From Ruminococcus sp. (GTDB lineage: Bacteria; Bacillota; Clostridia; Oscillospirales; Ruminococcaceae), in contig JAISIC010000002.1 of assembly GCA_031262225.1 (NCBI GenBank), positions 1 to 37,676 on the forward strand: a stretch of 37,676 nt of DNA. The letters run 5' to 3'. This document shows, in pieces, positions 1 through 7,704 of this stretch; the first letter of the stretch is position 1; the number at the start of each line of letters is the position of its first letter. Below the pieces are notes generated by a model. The model was not told the DNA's origin, ran no database searches, and saw only the letters and a program-made list of their open reading frames with translations. The position numbers and the translations under genes are program-made.

Positions 1-25
1 AACGTTACTTAAACGAATATTTCAA

Positions 26-98
<73 letters not shown>

Positions 99-120
99 TT
101 TTTATTTTGTGAGGTTTACC

Positions 121-807
121 ATGCGGCTTGACAAATATGTAACATACGCCGGTCTGACACGTTCCGAGGCTTCATCAGCCATTCGTTCGGGACGTGTTGC
201 GGTCAATGATACTATAATAAAAAATCCTGCCGAAAAGGTCGAAAGCAATGTCACCCTTGACGGCAACGTCATTGACGGTTCGGAATATATTTATTTACTG
301 TTGAACAAACCTTCCGGTTATGTATGTGAAAATAACCGCCCCGACAGCGTTTTCGGTCTCGTCCCCGAAAAATATTCGCACCGCAAACTATCGGTCTGCG
401 GCAGGCTTGATAAAGACACCGAGGGATTTCTGCTCATAACCGACGACGGCGATTTCGTCCACCGCATTATATCGCCTGCAAAACACCTGCCGAAAACTTA
501 TCTTGTCCGTTCCGCAAATCCTCTTTCTGACAGCGATATAACGAAACTTAAAAGCGGAATAGTTATAGCAGACAATGAAAGATGCAAGCCCTGCGAATGT
601 GTCAGAGCAGATAATCCGAATGAATATCTTCTCACCATAACCGAGGGTATGTATCACCAAATCAAGCGTATGCTTAATGCCGTGGGAAACGAAGTTGTTT
701 ATTTAAAACGTATTAAAACAGGCGGTTTATCTCTGCCCGAAGGTCTGAAAACGGGTGAAATTTTAAGGCTTTCTGACGGCGATGTTTTAAGGATATTTAC
801 CCCTTAG
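121..807 (+). CDS. rsuA: 16S rRNA pseudouridine synthase, RsuA family
   Basis: This 228-aa protein is predicted to isomerise a uridine in 16S rRNA (U516 in E. coli) to pseudouridine. An N-terminal S4 RNA-binding domain occupies about residues 1-50 (begins MRLDKYVTYAGLTRSEA). The catalytic block GRLDKDTEG lies at 94-102, with Asp97 as the expected nucleophile, and the RsuA/RluB/E/F signature EGMYHQIKRML follows near residue 180. I chose ATG121 rather than the in-frame GTG109 because GTGAGG at 109-114 is itself a good Shine-Dalgarno at 6-nt spacing. It follows tRNA-Thr by 22 nt and ends before a long stem-loop. The family is clear; the exact target uridine is inferred from RsuA and could instead be an RluB-type 23S site. 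Confidence 0.9.
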   Translation: MRLDKYVTYAGLTRSEASSAIRSGRVAVNDTIIKNPAEKVESNVTLDGNVIDGSEYIYLLLNKPSGYVCENNRPDSVFGLVPEKYSHRKLSVCGRLDKDTEGFLLITDDGDFVHRIISPAKHLPKTYLVRSANPLSDSDITKLKSGIVIADNERCKPCECVRADNPNEYLLTITEGMYHQIKRMLNAVGNEVVYLKRIKTGGLSLPEGLKTGEILRLSDGDVLRIFTP

Positions 808-813
808 CGGTTT

Positions 814-883
814 ATACTAATCAAGCGGGAATAACATATGTCATATTGCATAAAAATCACCTGTTTGATTTGTAGTATTTTTT
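814..883 (+). terminator. Probable intrinsic terminator of rsuA with a large loop
   Basis: ATACTA (814-819) pairs with TAGTAT (873-878), and ATCAAGCGGG (820-829) pairs with CCTGTTTGAT (860-869) with two G-U pairs and a TTG bulge (870-872). The 3' arm runs directly into six Ts (878-883). The loop is unusually large at 30 nt. Confidence 0.6.
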
Positions 884-938
884 GCCTATTTAGTCAACAT
901 TAATAATACAATAACAAAAAGTTTAGTTATTTTCCCAC

Positions 939-968
939 TTGTATTTACCCCCGTAAATCTGCTATTAT
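939..968 (+). promoter_or_regulatory. Possible promoter of the sugar ABC ATPase gene
   Basis: TTGTAT (939-944) and TATTAT (963-968) lie 18 bp apart in an AT-rich stretch about 80 bp before the start codon. The -35 match is weak. The rest of 884-1045 holds a small GNRA-capped hairpin (1003-1016) and the Shine-Dalgarno GGGAGG (1030-1035). Confidence 0.4.
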
Positions 969-1045
969 ATATATATAAAAGGCTAAACTCTATACCTATT
1001 ATTGCGTGTGAACGCATATAAAATATATCGGGAGGAATATCTAAA

Positions 1046-2188
1046 ATGGCAAGTCTGTCGCTTAAGAATATTTACAAAAAATATCCCGGAGGCGTTGTTG
1101 CGGTTTCCGACTTCAACCTCGAAATCAGGGATAAAGAATTCATCATCCTCGTTGGTCCTTCCGGCTGCGGTAAATCCACTACCCTCCGTATGGTTGCAGG
1201 TCTCGAAGAGATCTCCGAAGGCGAACTCTACATCGGCGATCGTCTCGTGAACGACGTTGCCCCTAAGGACAGAGACATCGCGATGGTGTTCCAGAACTAC
1301 GCTCTCTATCCTCATATGACTGTTTTTGAGAACATGGCTTTCGGTCTCAAACTCCGCAAAGTTCCCAAAGATGAAATCAGCCGTAAGGTTGAAGAAGCTG
1401 CTCGTATCCTCGATATCTCTCACCTTCTCGACCGTAAACCGAAGGCTCTCTCCGGCGGTCAGAGACAGCGTGTTGCTCTCGGTCGTGCTATCGTTCGTGA
1501 GCCCCAAGTATTCCTCCTCGACGAGCCCCTTTCCAACCTCGACGCAAAACTCCGTGCACAGATGCGTACAGAGATTTCCAAGCTCCACCAGAAACTCGGT
1601 ACAACATTCGTATACGTAACACATGATCAGACAGAGGCTATGACAATGGGCGACCGTATCGTTGTTATGAAGGACGGCTTCATTCAACAGGTTGACTCCC
1701 CGCAAAACCTCTATTCCTATCCTGTAAACCAATTCGTTGCAGGCTTCATGGGTTCACCTCAAATGAACTTCATCGATGCAAAGCTTCTTAAAATCGACGG
1801 CAAATACACCGTTGAATTCGGCTCCGAAGATACCAAAACAACCCGCGGCAGGAAGTTCTACATTGAAATTCCCGATGCAAAGATTGACGAGCAAGCTCTT
1901 GCTCCTCTGGTTGACCAGGAAGTAATTCTCGGTATCCGCCCCGAAGCTATCCACGACGATGAAATGCATATCTCCGCTGCTTCCACCGGTATCGTTGAGT
2001 GTGAAGTTGAAATCACAGAAATGATGGGTGCTGAAACCTATCTCTACCTCACCTGCGAAGGTATCCCCCTCACAGCTCGTGTTGATGCCCGCTCCACAGC
2101 GCGCCCTCAGGACGTTATCAAGGTAGTTCTCGATCCTAACAAGATTCACATCTTCGATAAGGAAACAGAAAAAACTGTTATCAACTAA
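1046..2188 (+). CDS. ugpC: Sugar ABC transporter ATP-binding protein, UgpC/MsmX type
   Basis: A 380-aa nucleotide-binding subunit of CUT1-family carbohydrate importers. It hydrolyses ATP at the cytoplasmic face to drive uptake of oligosaccharides or glycerol-3-phosphate. Walker [10 protein letters not shown] is at 37-45, the Q-loop at Q83, the signature LSGGQRQRV at 135-143, Walker B VFLLDE at 155-160 and the switch His at 193. A C-terminal regulatory (MalK/TOBE-like) region runs from about 240 to 380, containing the family block [11 protein letters not shown]. The start has GGGAGG 10 nt upstream. No permease or binding protein lies nearby, so it probably energises several remote importers, as MsmX does in Bacillus. 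Its codons favour CGT, CTC and GCT far more than neighbouring genes, suggesting high expression. The substrate cannot be read from sequence. Confidence 0.93.
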   Translation: MASLSLKNIYKKYPGGVVAVSDFNLEIRDKEFIILVGPSGCGKSTTLRMVAGLEEISEGELYIGDRLVNDVAPKDRDIAMVFQNYALYPHMTVFENMAFGLKLRKVPKDEISRKVEEAARILDISHLLDRKPKALSGGQRQRVALGRAIVREPQVFLLDEPLSNLDAKLRAQMRTEISKLHQKLGTTFVYVTHDQTEAMTMGDRIVVMKDGFIQQVDSPQNLYSYPVNQFVAGFMGSPQMNFIDAKLLKIDGKYTVEFGSEDTKTTRGRKFYIEIPDAKIDEQALAPLVDQEVILGIRPEAIHDDEMHISAASTGIVECEVEITEMMGAETYLYLTCEGIPLTARVDARSTARPQDVIKVVLDPNKIHIFDKETEKTVIN

Positions 2189-2202
2189 AATTTCCAACAA
2201 AT

Positions 2203-2228
2203 AAAGAGGGGCAAAAGCCCCTCTTTTT
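2203..2228 (+). terminator. Intrinsic terminator of the sugar ATPase gene
   Basis: AAAGAGGGGC (2203-2212) pairs perfectly with GCCCCTCTTT (2217-2226) around an AAAA loop and is followed by further Ts, 14 nt after the stop codon. Confidence 0.93.
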
Positions 2229-2257
2229 GTGCACTTATACAAATTGCTATTATTATC

Positions 2258-2286
2258 TTGACATTCACCCCTAAATTTGATATAAT
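2258..2286 (+). promoter_or_regulatory. Consensus sigma-A promoter for tRNA-Lys
   Basis: TTGACA (2258-2263) and TATAAT (2281-2286) are both perfect and 17 bp apart, with an extended -10 TGA at 2278-2280. The start site would fall near 2293, giving a leader of about 34 nt that contains an 8-bp hairpin. Confidence 0.9.
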
Positions 2287-2300
2287 AATTAAGCTGTCAA

Positions 2301-2324
2301 GTAGATGGACTTACGCCCATCTAC
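2301..2324 (+). promoter_or_regulatory. Hairpin in the 5' leader of pre-tRNA-Lys
   Basis: GTAGATGG (2301-2308) pairs with CCATCTAC (2317-2324) around an 8-nt loop and ends 2 nt before the first base of the mature tRNA. It may influence RNase P processing or transcript stability; that role is inference. Confidence 0.5.
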
Positions 2325-2326
2325 AC

Positions 2327-2399
2327 GAACCACTAGCTCAGCTGGCAGAGCATTTGACTTTTAATCAAAGGGTCTGGGGTTCAAATCCCCAGTGGTTCA
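2327..2399 (+). tRNA. tRNA-Lys (anticodon TTT)
   Basis: A 73-nt cloverleaf: acceptor GAACCAC/GTGGTTC, D-stem GCTC/GAGC, anticodon stem TTTGA/TCAAA closing CTTTTAA (anticodon TTT), T-stem TGGGG/CCCCA closing TTCAAAT, and discriminator A. CCA is not encoded. It has its own consensus promoter and terminator, so it is a monocistronic tRNA gene. Confidence 0.97.
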
Positions 2400-2401
2400 G
2401 T

Positions 2402-2436
2402 AAAGGGTACGGATTTGTCCGTACCCTTTTGTTTTT
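2402..2436 (+). terminator. Terminator after tRNA-Lys, shared with the mscS 3' end
   Basis: AAAGGGTACGGA (2402-2413) pairs perfectly with TCCGTACCCTTT (2418-2429) around TTTG and is followed by TGTTTTT. It lies between tRNA-Lys and the oppositely oriented mscS stop codon. It could stop both transcripts, although its T tract is much better on the plus strand. Confidence 0.92.
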
Positions 2437-3220
2437 AGTTTATTACCTTTATCGAATTATTATAGAGCGGCAGTCCTGCATAGTCAAACGATTTCTTGAT
2501 CTTCTCGATAACATCAAAATTTACATCCCAGAAGCTTTCTGTCGGCACATAAACCCTTGCGGTGATCTGCTGATAGGTCGGGGACAGTTCTGTCAGCCGT
2601 ACGAAAATATGGTCTTCTTTGATAATCCTCTCGTCAGCCTCCAAAATCCCGCTGATAATTTTTGTTGCTTCATCGGTGTCGACATCATAAGAAAGCTTCA
2701 AATTGAAATCAAGCCTGCGTTTTGTCTGTCCGTTGAAGTCGGTCACAACCGAATCCGCAACCGTCGCATTCGGAATATATGTATCCTTGCCGTCAATTGT
2801 CGAAAGCTTGGTATAAACAATACCTATCTCGGCAACCGTCCCTGACGTGCCCCCGATATCCACAAAATCGCCGACCTTGAAAATCTTCCCGTAAAGGATA
2901 AGCACCCCTGCTGCGACATTCGAGAGGCTATCCTTCATCGCAAGCCCTATCGCGATTCCCGCCGAGCCGATCACCGCAATAATCGAATTCATCGGGATGC
3001 CGAGCATCGAAAGTGCAATCACAAACACGAGAGTGAAAAGCAGCACCTTCGCGACATTATAAAGAAAGGTGTGAAAGGTTCGCTCGATCTTTGTCATGCC
3101 TTTGCCGATAAGCTTTAATACAAACTTATTAGCCAGAAATCCGATTATGAAAACTACAACAGCAAAAAAGATTCTTGCAAGCACCGGTAAAATATTATTA
3201 AGTATCCATGTAAAATTCAT
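2435..3220 (-). CDS. mscS: Small-conductance mechanosensitive channel, MscS family
   Basis: A 261-aa inner-membrane channel expected to open under membrane tension and release solutes during hypo-osmotic shock. Three hydrophobic segments lie at about 13-37, 55-75 and 78-110. The third has the pore-lining pattern GSAGIAIGLAMKDSLSNVAAG, followed by the beta domain (KVGDFVDIGGTSGTV) and a cytoplasmic alpha/beta region to the C terminus. This is close to the minimal MscS length (E. coli 286 aa). It is the last gene of the minus-strand iorA-mscS run. Its ATG lies 2 bp past the ispG stop, implying translational coupling. Confidence 0.93.
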   Translation of the reverse strand: MNFTWILNNILPVLARIFFAVVVFIIGFLANKFVLKLIGKGMTKIERTFHTFLYNVAKVLLFTLVFVIALSMLGIPMNSIIAVIGSAGIAIGLAMKDSLSNVAAGVLILYGKIFKVGDFVDIGGTSGTVAEIGIVYTKLSTIDGKDTYIPNATVADSVVTDFNGQTKRRLDFNLKLSYDVDTDEATKIISGILEADERIIKEDHIFVRLTELSPTYQQITARVYVPTESFWDVNFDVIEKIKKSFDYAGLPLYNNSIKVIN

Positions 3221-3222
3221 TT

Positions 3223-4248
3223 TTATTTCATCTCCGTTATTTCTTTAAGAAGAACATCCAAAATTTCCGCTTCGGGGATGGTTTTCACCCTCTCCCCTTT
3301 TATGTATAAAGCCGCTTCATGGTTTCCGCCCGCGACCGCGATATCAGCACCCTTCGCTTCGCCCGGACCGTTCACCACACACCCCATCACCGCAACGGTG
3401 AGCTCTTTTTTTATGCCTGAAACCCTTTTTTCAAGCTCGCGGGCGATAGATATAACATCAATCCGCGTCCTCCCGCAGGTGGGGCAGGCAACAACCTTCA
3501 CCCCGGGCGAAAGGTTCAAAGCTTTAAGGATATCACGCCCTGCTTTGACCTCCGATATCGGCGTGTCGGAGAGCGAAACCCTTATCGTCGCACCGATTCC
3601 GTCAAGGAGCAGTGAACCTATCCCTGCCGCCGATTTAATTAAGCCTGTCTCCCTCGTTCCCGCCTCTGTCACGCCGAGATGGAGCGGAAATTCGGTCTTT
3701 TCCGCCAAAAGCCTGTTAGCTTTAATCATCGTCTTAACATTTGATGATTTCACCGAGATGACTATATCGTGAAAGTCGTTTCGGGTGAGAGCTTCAATAT
3801 TTTCCATTGCCGCATCGACCAGAGCTTCCGCTGTTGCAGAGCCGTGTTTGGCTAAGATATCTTTTGGAACAGAACCGCTGTTCACACCGATTCTTATCGG
3901 GATATTCGCCGACTTGCAAGCATCGGCGACAAGCTTGATTTTGCTTTCATCGCCGATATTCCCGGGGTTAATGCGAATCTTATCTGCACCTATTTTTGCA
4001 CAGGCAACCGCGATATCCGCATTAAAATGAATATCCGCGACAATCGGGACGGCAACAGACTTTTTAAGGGCTTCGATAAGCCTGACATCCTCCATGCTCG
4101 GGACGGAAACTCGAATTATTTCAGCACCGGCGGCTTCGACCTCCAAAGCTTGTCTGACATTGCCTTCCACATCGGAGGCTAAGACGTTCAGCATAGTTTG
4201 AACGTAGATTTTTCTGCCGTCAAAGGGCAGATTCCCAACCTTAATCAT
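3223..4248 (-). CDS. ispG: 4-hydroxy-3-methylbut-2-enyl diphosphate synthase (MEP pathway)
   Basis: A 341-aa cytoplasmic [4Fe-4S] enzyme converting MEcPP to HMBPP in non-mevalonate isoprenoid synthesis. An N-terminal TIM barrel (ADIHFN near 71-76, INPGNIG near 93-99) precedes the cluster-binding domain. Ligands visible are Cys255 and Cys258 (ACPTCGRTR), Cys290 (MGCVVNGPGE) and Glu297. This is the short bacterial form without the plant insertion. The usual VQSMTNTDT block near the N terminus reads VQTMLNVLASD here. The start overlaps the rseP stop in an ATGA arrangement. It lies with dxr and rseP, a conserved clostridial cluster. Confidence 0.95.
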   Translation of the reverse strand: MIKVGNLPFDGRKIYVQTMLNVLASDVEGNVRQALEVEAAGAEIIRVSVPSMEDVRLIEALKKSVAVPIVADIHFNADIAVACAKIGADKIRINPGNIGDESKIKLVADACKSANIPIRIGVNSGSVPKDILAKHGSATAEALVDAAMENIEALTRNDFHDIVISVKSSNVKTMIKANRLLAEKTEFPLHLGVTEAGTRETGLIKSAAGIGSLLLDGIGATIRVSLSDTPISEVKAGRDILKALNLSPGVKVVACPTCGRTRIDVISIARELEKRVSGIKKELTVAVMGCVVNGPGEAKGADIAVAGGNHEAALYIKGERVKTIPEAEILDVLLKEITEMK

Positions 4249-5288
4249 AGAAAAATATTCCTGACATCTTTTACGGTGATTACAACCATGAAAACCATGA
4301 GGAGTGCGAATCCCACGAAGTGGAACACCCCTTCGACTTCGGGCTTGACGGGCTTGCGGGTTAATAGCTCGATTATGAGGAAGACAAGCCGCCCGCCGTC
4401 AAGAGCCGGGAGCGGCAACAGGTTAAACAGCCCGACATTGATGGTGATGAGTGCGGCAATTTGGAGTAAAAATTTCGGGTCAATTCCAAATTCTTGGGTC
4501 GCTCCGCTTATTGTGGTGACAATCCCGACAGGTCCCGAAAGGTCGTTGAGCCCGTATTTCCCTTGAACAAGATCGATAAGCGAAAGTATAACCGCCCTGC
4601 TCATGTAGACAAACTCGCCGCCCGTTGCAGGAGCGAAATTGGTGAAAGAAATTTTCTCCCCCACGACTTTAAAGCCATATTCAAGGGTGCGTTGCCCCGT
4701 TTCAGGATTGGTGATAATCGGGAACTGCACATGGGGGAGGGTTATCTTTTTGCCGTCACGGCGAATCTTCATCGAAACGATGCCGTCTTCGTCGGTTCTG
4801 AGGATATAGCTGATATCCTTGCTTGAATACATATGCCGCCCGTCGATGGAGAGGATTTTGTCGCCTTCTTGTATGCCGGTCGCAATCGCCGCCGGGGTAT
4901 CTTCGATATATGCGATTTCGGTCGTGCCTGCTTTGCCGAGAACAAGAATGAACACAAAGCAGAGTATGAGCCCCAAAAGCAGGTTCATTATCGCACCGGC
5001 GGATATGGTTATAATCCGCATCCAGACAGCCTTGTTGCGAAAATGTGCAGGGTCGCCGTCGGCATCCTTATCCTCTGACATATCGCAAAAACCGCCGATA
5101 GGGAAAGCACGAACGGCAAAGAGGGTGTTTTTGCCCTGCTTTTTGAAGATAGCAGGACCCATCCCGATTGCAAATTCGCGGACGGTAATGCCGCAAAGGC
5201 GTGCAGATAAAAAATGCCCGAACTCGTGGATTGTGATAATAACGCAGAAAATTATTATCGCGATGATTATTGAAATTACTGTAGTCAA
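4245..5288 (-). CDS. rseP: RIP zinc metalloprotease (site-2 protease, RseP family)
   Basis: A 347-aa integral-membrane protease that cuts anti-sigma factors or other membrane proteins within the bilayer. The zinc motif HEFGH is at residues 21-25 inside the first membrane helix. A PDZ domain lies at about 105-185 (ATGIQEGDKILSIDG). The second conserved motif, NLLPLPALDGGRL, is near 290-302 and supplies the third zinc ligand Asp. There is a single PDZ domain, as usual in Firmicutes. The likely substrate (a RsiW-like anti-sigma factor) is not encoded here. It sits between dxr and ispG, a conserved but functionally unexplained association. Confidence 0.94.
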   Translation of the reverse strand: MTTVISIIIAIIIFCVIITIHEFGHFLSARLCGITVREFAIGMGPAIFKKQGKNTLFAVRAFPIGGFCDMSEDKDADGDPAHFRNKAVWMRIITISAGAIMNLLLGLILCFVFILVLGKAGTTEIAYIEDTPAAIATGIQEGDKILSIDGRHMYSSKDISYILRTDEDGIVSMKIRRDGKKITLPHVQFPIITNPETGQRTLEYGFKVVGEKISFTNFAPATGGEFVYMSRAVILSLIDLVQGKYGLNDLSGPVGIVTTISGATQEFGIDPKFLLQIAALITINVGLFNLLPLPALDGGRLVFLIIELLTRKPVKPEVEGVFHFVGFALLMVFMVVITVKDVRNIFL

Positions 5289-5315
5289 ATCCCGCTCCTT
5301 GATTGTTTTACACTA

Positions 5316-6458
5316 TTATATGTTGCTTTTTCGTGTTTTACGCTTCACAAATTCTGTACCTGCCCAGTCGGCGATCATTATATCGGAGGTATTCTCAGCA
5401 TTCATCTCGGGGAAGGTTTCGACAGCTTCACAAATAAGCTCGCCGATACGTGTAAAGGATATTTTGCCGTCAAGAAATAATGCTCCCGCGGCATCGTTGA
5501 CGGCATTTGCAATCGCTGTATATCCCCCGCCCTTCTTCATTGCCGACATGAAGCCGGAAAGTGCTGTAAATGTGTCATAGTCAGGCTTTGCAAAGGTCAT
5601 CGAGCCAATTTCGGAAAGGGAAAGTTTTTTTGATGGTATCGCCGCTCTGTTCGGGTAGGCAAGAGCAAAGCCGATCGGCACATGCATATCGGGTGCACCG
5701 ATTTGGGCTATTATAGCACCGTCGATAAATTCAACCGCCGAATGCAAAAGGCTTTCGCGGTGTATGACCACTTCAATCTGTTCGGGAGATACACCGAAAA
5801 GGCGTACCGCTTCGATAAACTCAAGCCCCTTGTTTGCTAAGGTCGCCGAATCGAGAGTAACCTTTTTCCCCATGTCCCAGTTGGGGTTATAAATGTCATC
5901 AGGGGTGATTCCCGAAAGGTCGGTACGTCCGAAGAAAGCCCCTCCCGAACAGGTCAGGAGTATTTTTTTAATCTCGTTTTTATCGTGACAACCCTGTAAG
6001 CTTTGAAATATCGCCGAATGTTCCGAGTCAACGGGCAGAACCCGCACACCGTTGTTGCGTGCAAGCTTCATGATATATTCCCCGCCCGCGACAAGCGTTT
6101 CCTTGTTGGCAAGGGCAACATCATTTCCTGCTTTTATCGCCGCTTCGGTGGGAAGCAGTCCCGAAATCCCGACAAGGGCGTTCACGACACGATCGACCTT
6201 AACAGCCGAAGCCTCGACTATCGAAGCCTCGCCTGCCGCAACCTTGATATTCGTGTCGGCTAAGGCTATTTTCAGGTCGTTATAGCGGCTTTCATCCGCG
6301 ATAACAGCAACTCTGGGACGGAATTTTCGTGCCTGCAATTCCAAAAGCTTGATATTGCGAAATGCTGTCAGAGCGGTAATCTTCGCCCCGATCGCCTCCG
6401 CAACTTCAAGCGTTTGCGTACCTATTGAACCGGTTGAACCTAAAACAGTAATATTCAT
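5316..6458 (-). CDS. dxr: 1-deoxy-D-xylulose 5-phosphate reductoisomerase
   Basis: A 380-aa NADPH-dependent enzyme making MEP from DXP, the committed step of the MEP pathway. The dinucleotide loop GSTGSIG is at 7-13, ANKETLV at 117-123, the metal-binding VDSEHSAIF at 143-151 (Asp144, Glu146), and the fosmidomycin-loop region lies near 180-215. Length is normal. Its translation start is odd: three 9-bp repeats (CTAAAAGGA type) precede the ATG and form a hairpin that hides one Shine-Dalgarno copy. It follows paaK by 24 bp, so it is probably transcribed from the ior promoter as well as any internal one. Confidence 0.96.
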   Translation of the reverse strand: MNITVLGSTGSIGTQTLEVAEAIGAKITALTAFRNIKLLELQARKFRPRVAVIADESRYNDLKIALADTNIKVAAGEASIVEASAVKVDRVVNALVGISGLLPTEAAIKAGNDVALANKETLVAGGEYIMKLARNNGVRVLPVDSEHSAIFQSLQGCHDKNEIKKILLTCSGGAFFGRTDLSGITPDDIYNPNWDMGKKVTLDSATLANKGLEFIEAVRLFGVSPEQIEVVIHRESLLHSAVEFIDGAIIAQIGAPDMHVPIGFALAYPNRAAIPSKKLSLSEIGSMTFAKPDYDTFTALSGFMSAMKKGGGYTAIANAVNDAAGALFLDGKISFTRIGELICEAVETFPEMNAENTSDIMIADWAGTEFVKRKTRKSNI

Positions 6459-6488
6459 GGACTTTTAGTCCTTTTAGTCCTTTTAGCT
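6459..6488 (-). repeat. Three 9-bp repeats forming the dxr ribosome-binding region
   Basis: On the plus strand CTTTTAGTC occurs at 6462-6470 and 6471-6479, and an imperfect copy CTTTTAGCT at 6480-6488. In mRNA sense this gives two AAAAGGA Shine-Dalgarno copies. The inverted repeat GGACT-AAA-AGTCC (6459-6471) directly abuts the dxr ATG. Confidence 0.75.
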
Positions 6489-7697
6489 ATAACGCTTGTC
6501 GAAAACGCGTTTGGTCTTCTTTTCGGAACGCGGCAGAGTTGATTCGGGAACACATTCGCACTCAATGGTGATACCGATTTTTTGTTTGAAAACGGAGATA
6601 ATCTTCTTCGCAAGCCCTGCATAGCCCGACTCGGACTCGACAATAAGGGTCAAAACGTCCTTGCCGTCAACATGGGCGATATGAATCTGATACTCGGAAG
6701 TCGCACCGGGGATGGTTTTGAGCACATCTTCAATCTGCCCGGGATAGATATTAACGCCCTTGACCTTAATCATATCGTCAGTACGTCCCAAAATCCGCTC
6801 TATCATCGGATATTCACGCCCGCAGGAACAGGGCGTGGGTATCTTTCTTGTCAGGTCGTGGGTGCGATAACGAATGAGCGGTGCACCCTCTTTTTGAAGT
6901 GTGGTGATAACAAGCTCGCCCTGTTCGCCGTCGGGGAGAACCTCGCCTGTAGCAGGGTCGATAATCTCAAAATAAAGGAAATCATCACGATAATGAATGC
7001 CTTCGTGCTTTTCACAGTCGATGCCGATGCCGGGACCGTAAATCTCGGTGAGACCATAGATATCAAAAAGCTCTATACCGAGTTCACCGGAGATGTGATC
7101 ACGCATAAGGTCGCCCCAACGCTCCGAGCCTATAATTCCGCGTTTGAGGTTGATTTTATCAAGCATACCCCTTGACTTTACCTGCTCCGAGAGCAGCAGC
7201 GCATAGCTTGAGGTCGAGCATATGACGGTGGTTTGAAGGTCTTCCATGAGCTGTAATTGTTTTTCAGTGTTGCCCGGTCCCACAGGCACAGCCATTGCTC
7301 CGAGAGTTTCACAACCCTTTTGAAATCCTGCTCCTGCCGTCCAGAGCCCATATCCTACAGTGATTTGAACGCGGTCAAGATTTGTCACCCCCGCCGTTTC
7401 ATAGCACCAAGCGAACATCTCCGCCCAGTCGTCAACGTCCTTTTTGGTGTAGGGGATGATGACCGGCTTGCCTGTAGTGCCGGAGCTTGAATGTATGCGA
7501 ACGATCTTATCGTCGGACACCGCCTGTATTCCCAAGGGATATGCCTCACGAAGCTCGTGCTTATCCGAAAAGGGAAGCTTTTTGAAATCTTCAATCGAAT
7601 TTATATCTGTATTGCTTTTTGAAAAATGGTTGCGGTAAAAGGGGCTGCAATTTGCTGCAAAAGATACCGCTTTTTTAAGGTCTTCAAAATATTTCAT
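6483..7697 (-). CDS. paaK: Phenylacetate-CoA ligase family (AMP-forming)
   Basis: A 404-aa adenylate-forming ligase that joins an aryl acid such as phenylacetate or indoleacetate to CoA through an acyl-AMP. The P-loop SSGTTGKP is at 71-78. The acceptor core DIYGLTEIYGPG is near 210, and the hinge and C-terminal domain contain GRTDDMIKVKGVNIYP and the closing LPRSEKKTKRVF typical of PaaK. Length is slightly below the usual 430-440 aa. It lies 7 bp after iorB in an operon with iorA. In anaerobes this pairing links aryl-CoA made by IOR to the free acid, or activates imported arylacetates for reductive use. Substrate and direction are inferred. Confidence 0.92.
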   Translation of the reverse strand: MKYFEDLKKAVSFAANCSPFYRNHFSKSNTDINSIEDFKKLPFSDKHELREAYPLGIQAVSDDKIVRIHSSSGTTGKPVIIPYTKKDVDDWAEMFAWCYETAGVTNLDRVQITVGYGLWTAGAGFQKGCETLGAMAVPVGPGNTEKQLQLMEDLQTTVICSTSSYALLLSEQVKSRGMLDKINLKRGIIGSERWGDLMRDHISGELGIELFDIYGLTEIYGPGIGIDCEKHEGIHYRDDFLYFEIIDPATGEVLPDGEQGELVITTLQKEGAPLIRYRTHDLTRKIPTPCSCGREYPMIERILGRTDDMIKVKGVNIYPGQIEDVLKTIPGATSEYQIHIAHVDGKDVLTLIVESESGYAGLAKKIISVFKQKIGITIECECVPESTLPRSEKKTKRVFDKRYS

Positions 7698-7704
7698 GCT
7701 TTTT

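Noticed and set aside
983-1732. Minus-strand open frame of 249 codons opposite the sugar ATPase gene
   Set aside because: Arises from the biased codons of the real gene on the plus strand; no Shine-Dalgarno, no recognisable domain.
2258-2845. Plus-strand open frame of 195 codons across tRNA-Lys and mscS antisense
   Set aside because: It starts in the tRNA promoter, reads through the tRNA and terminator, and mirrors mscS codons; no family resemblance.
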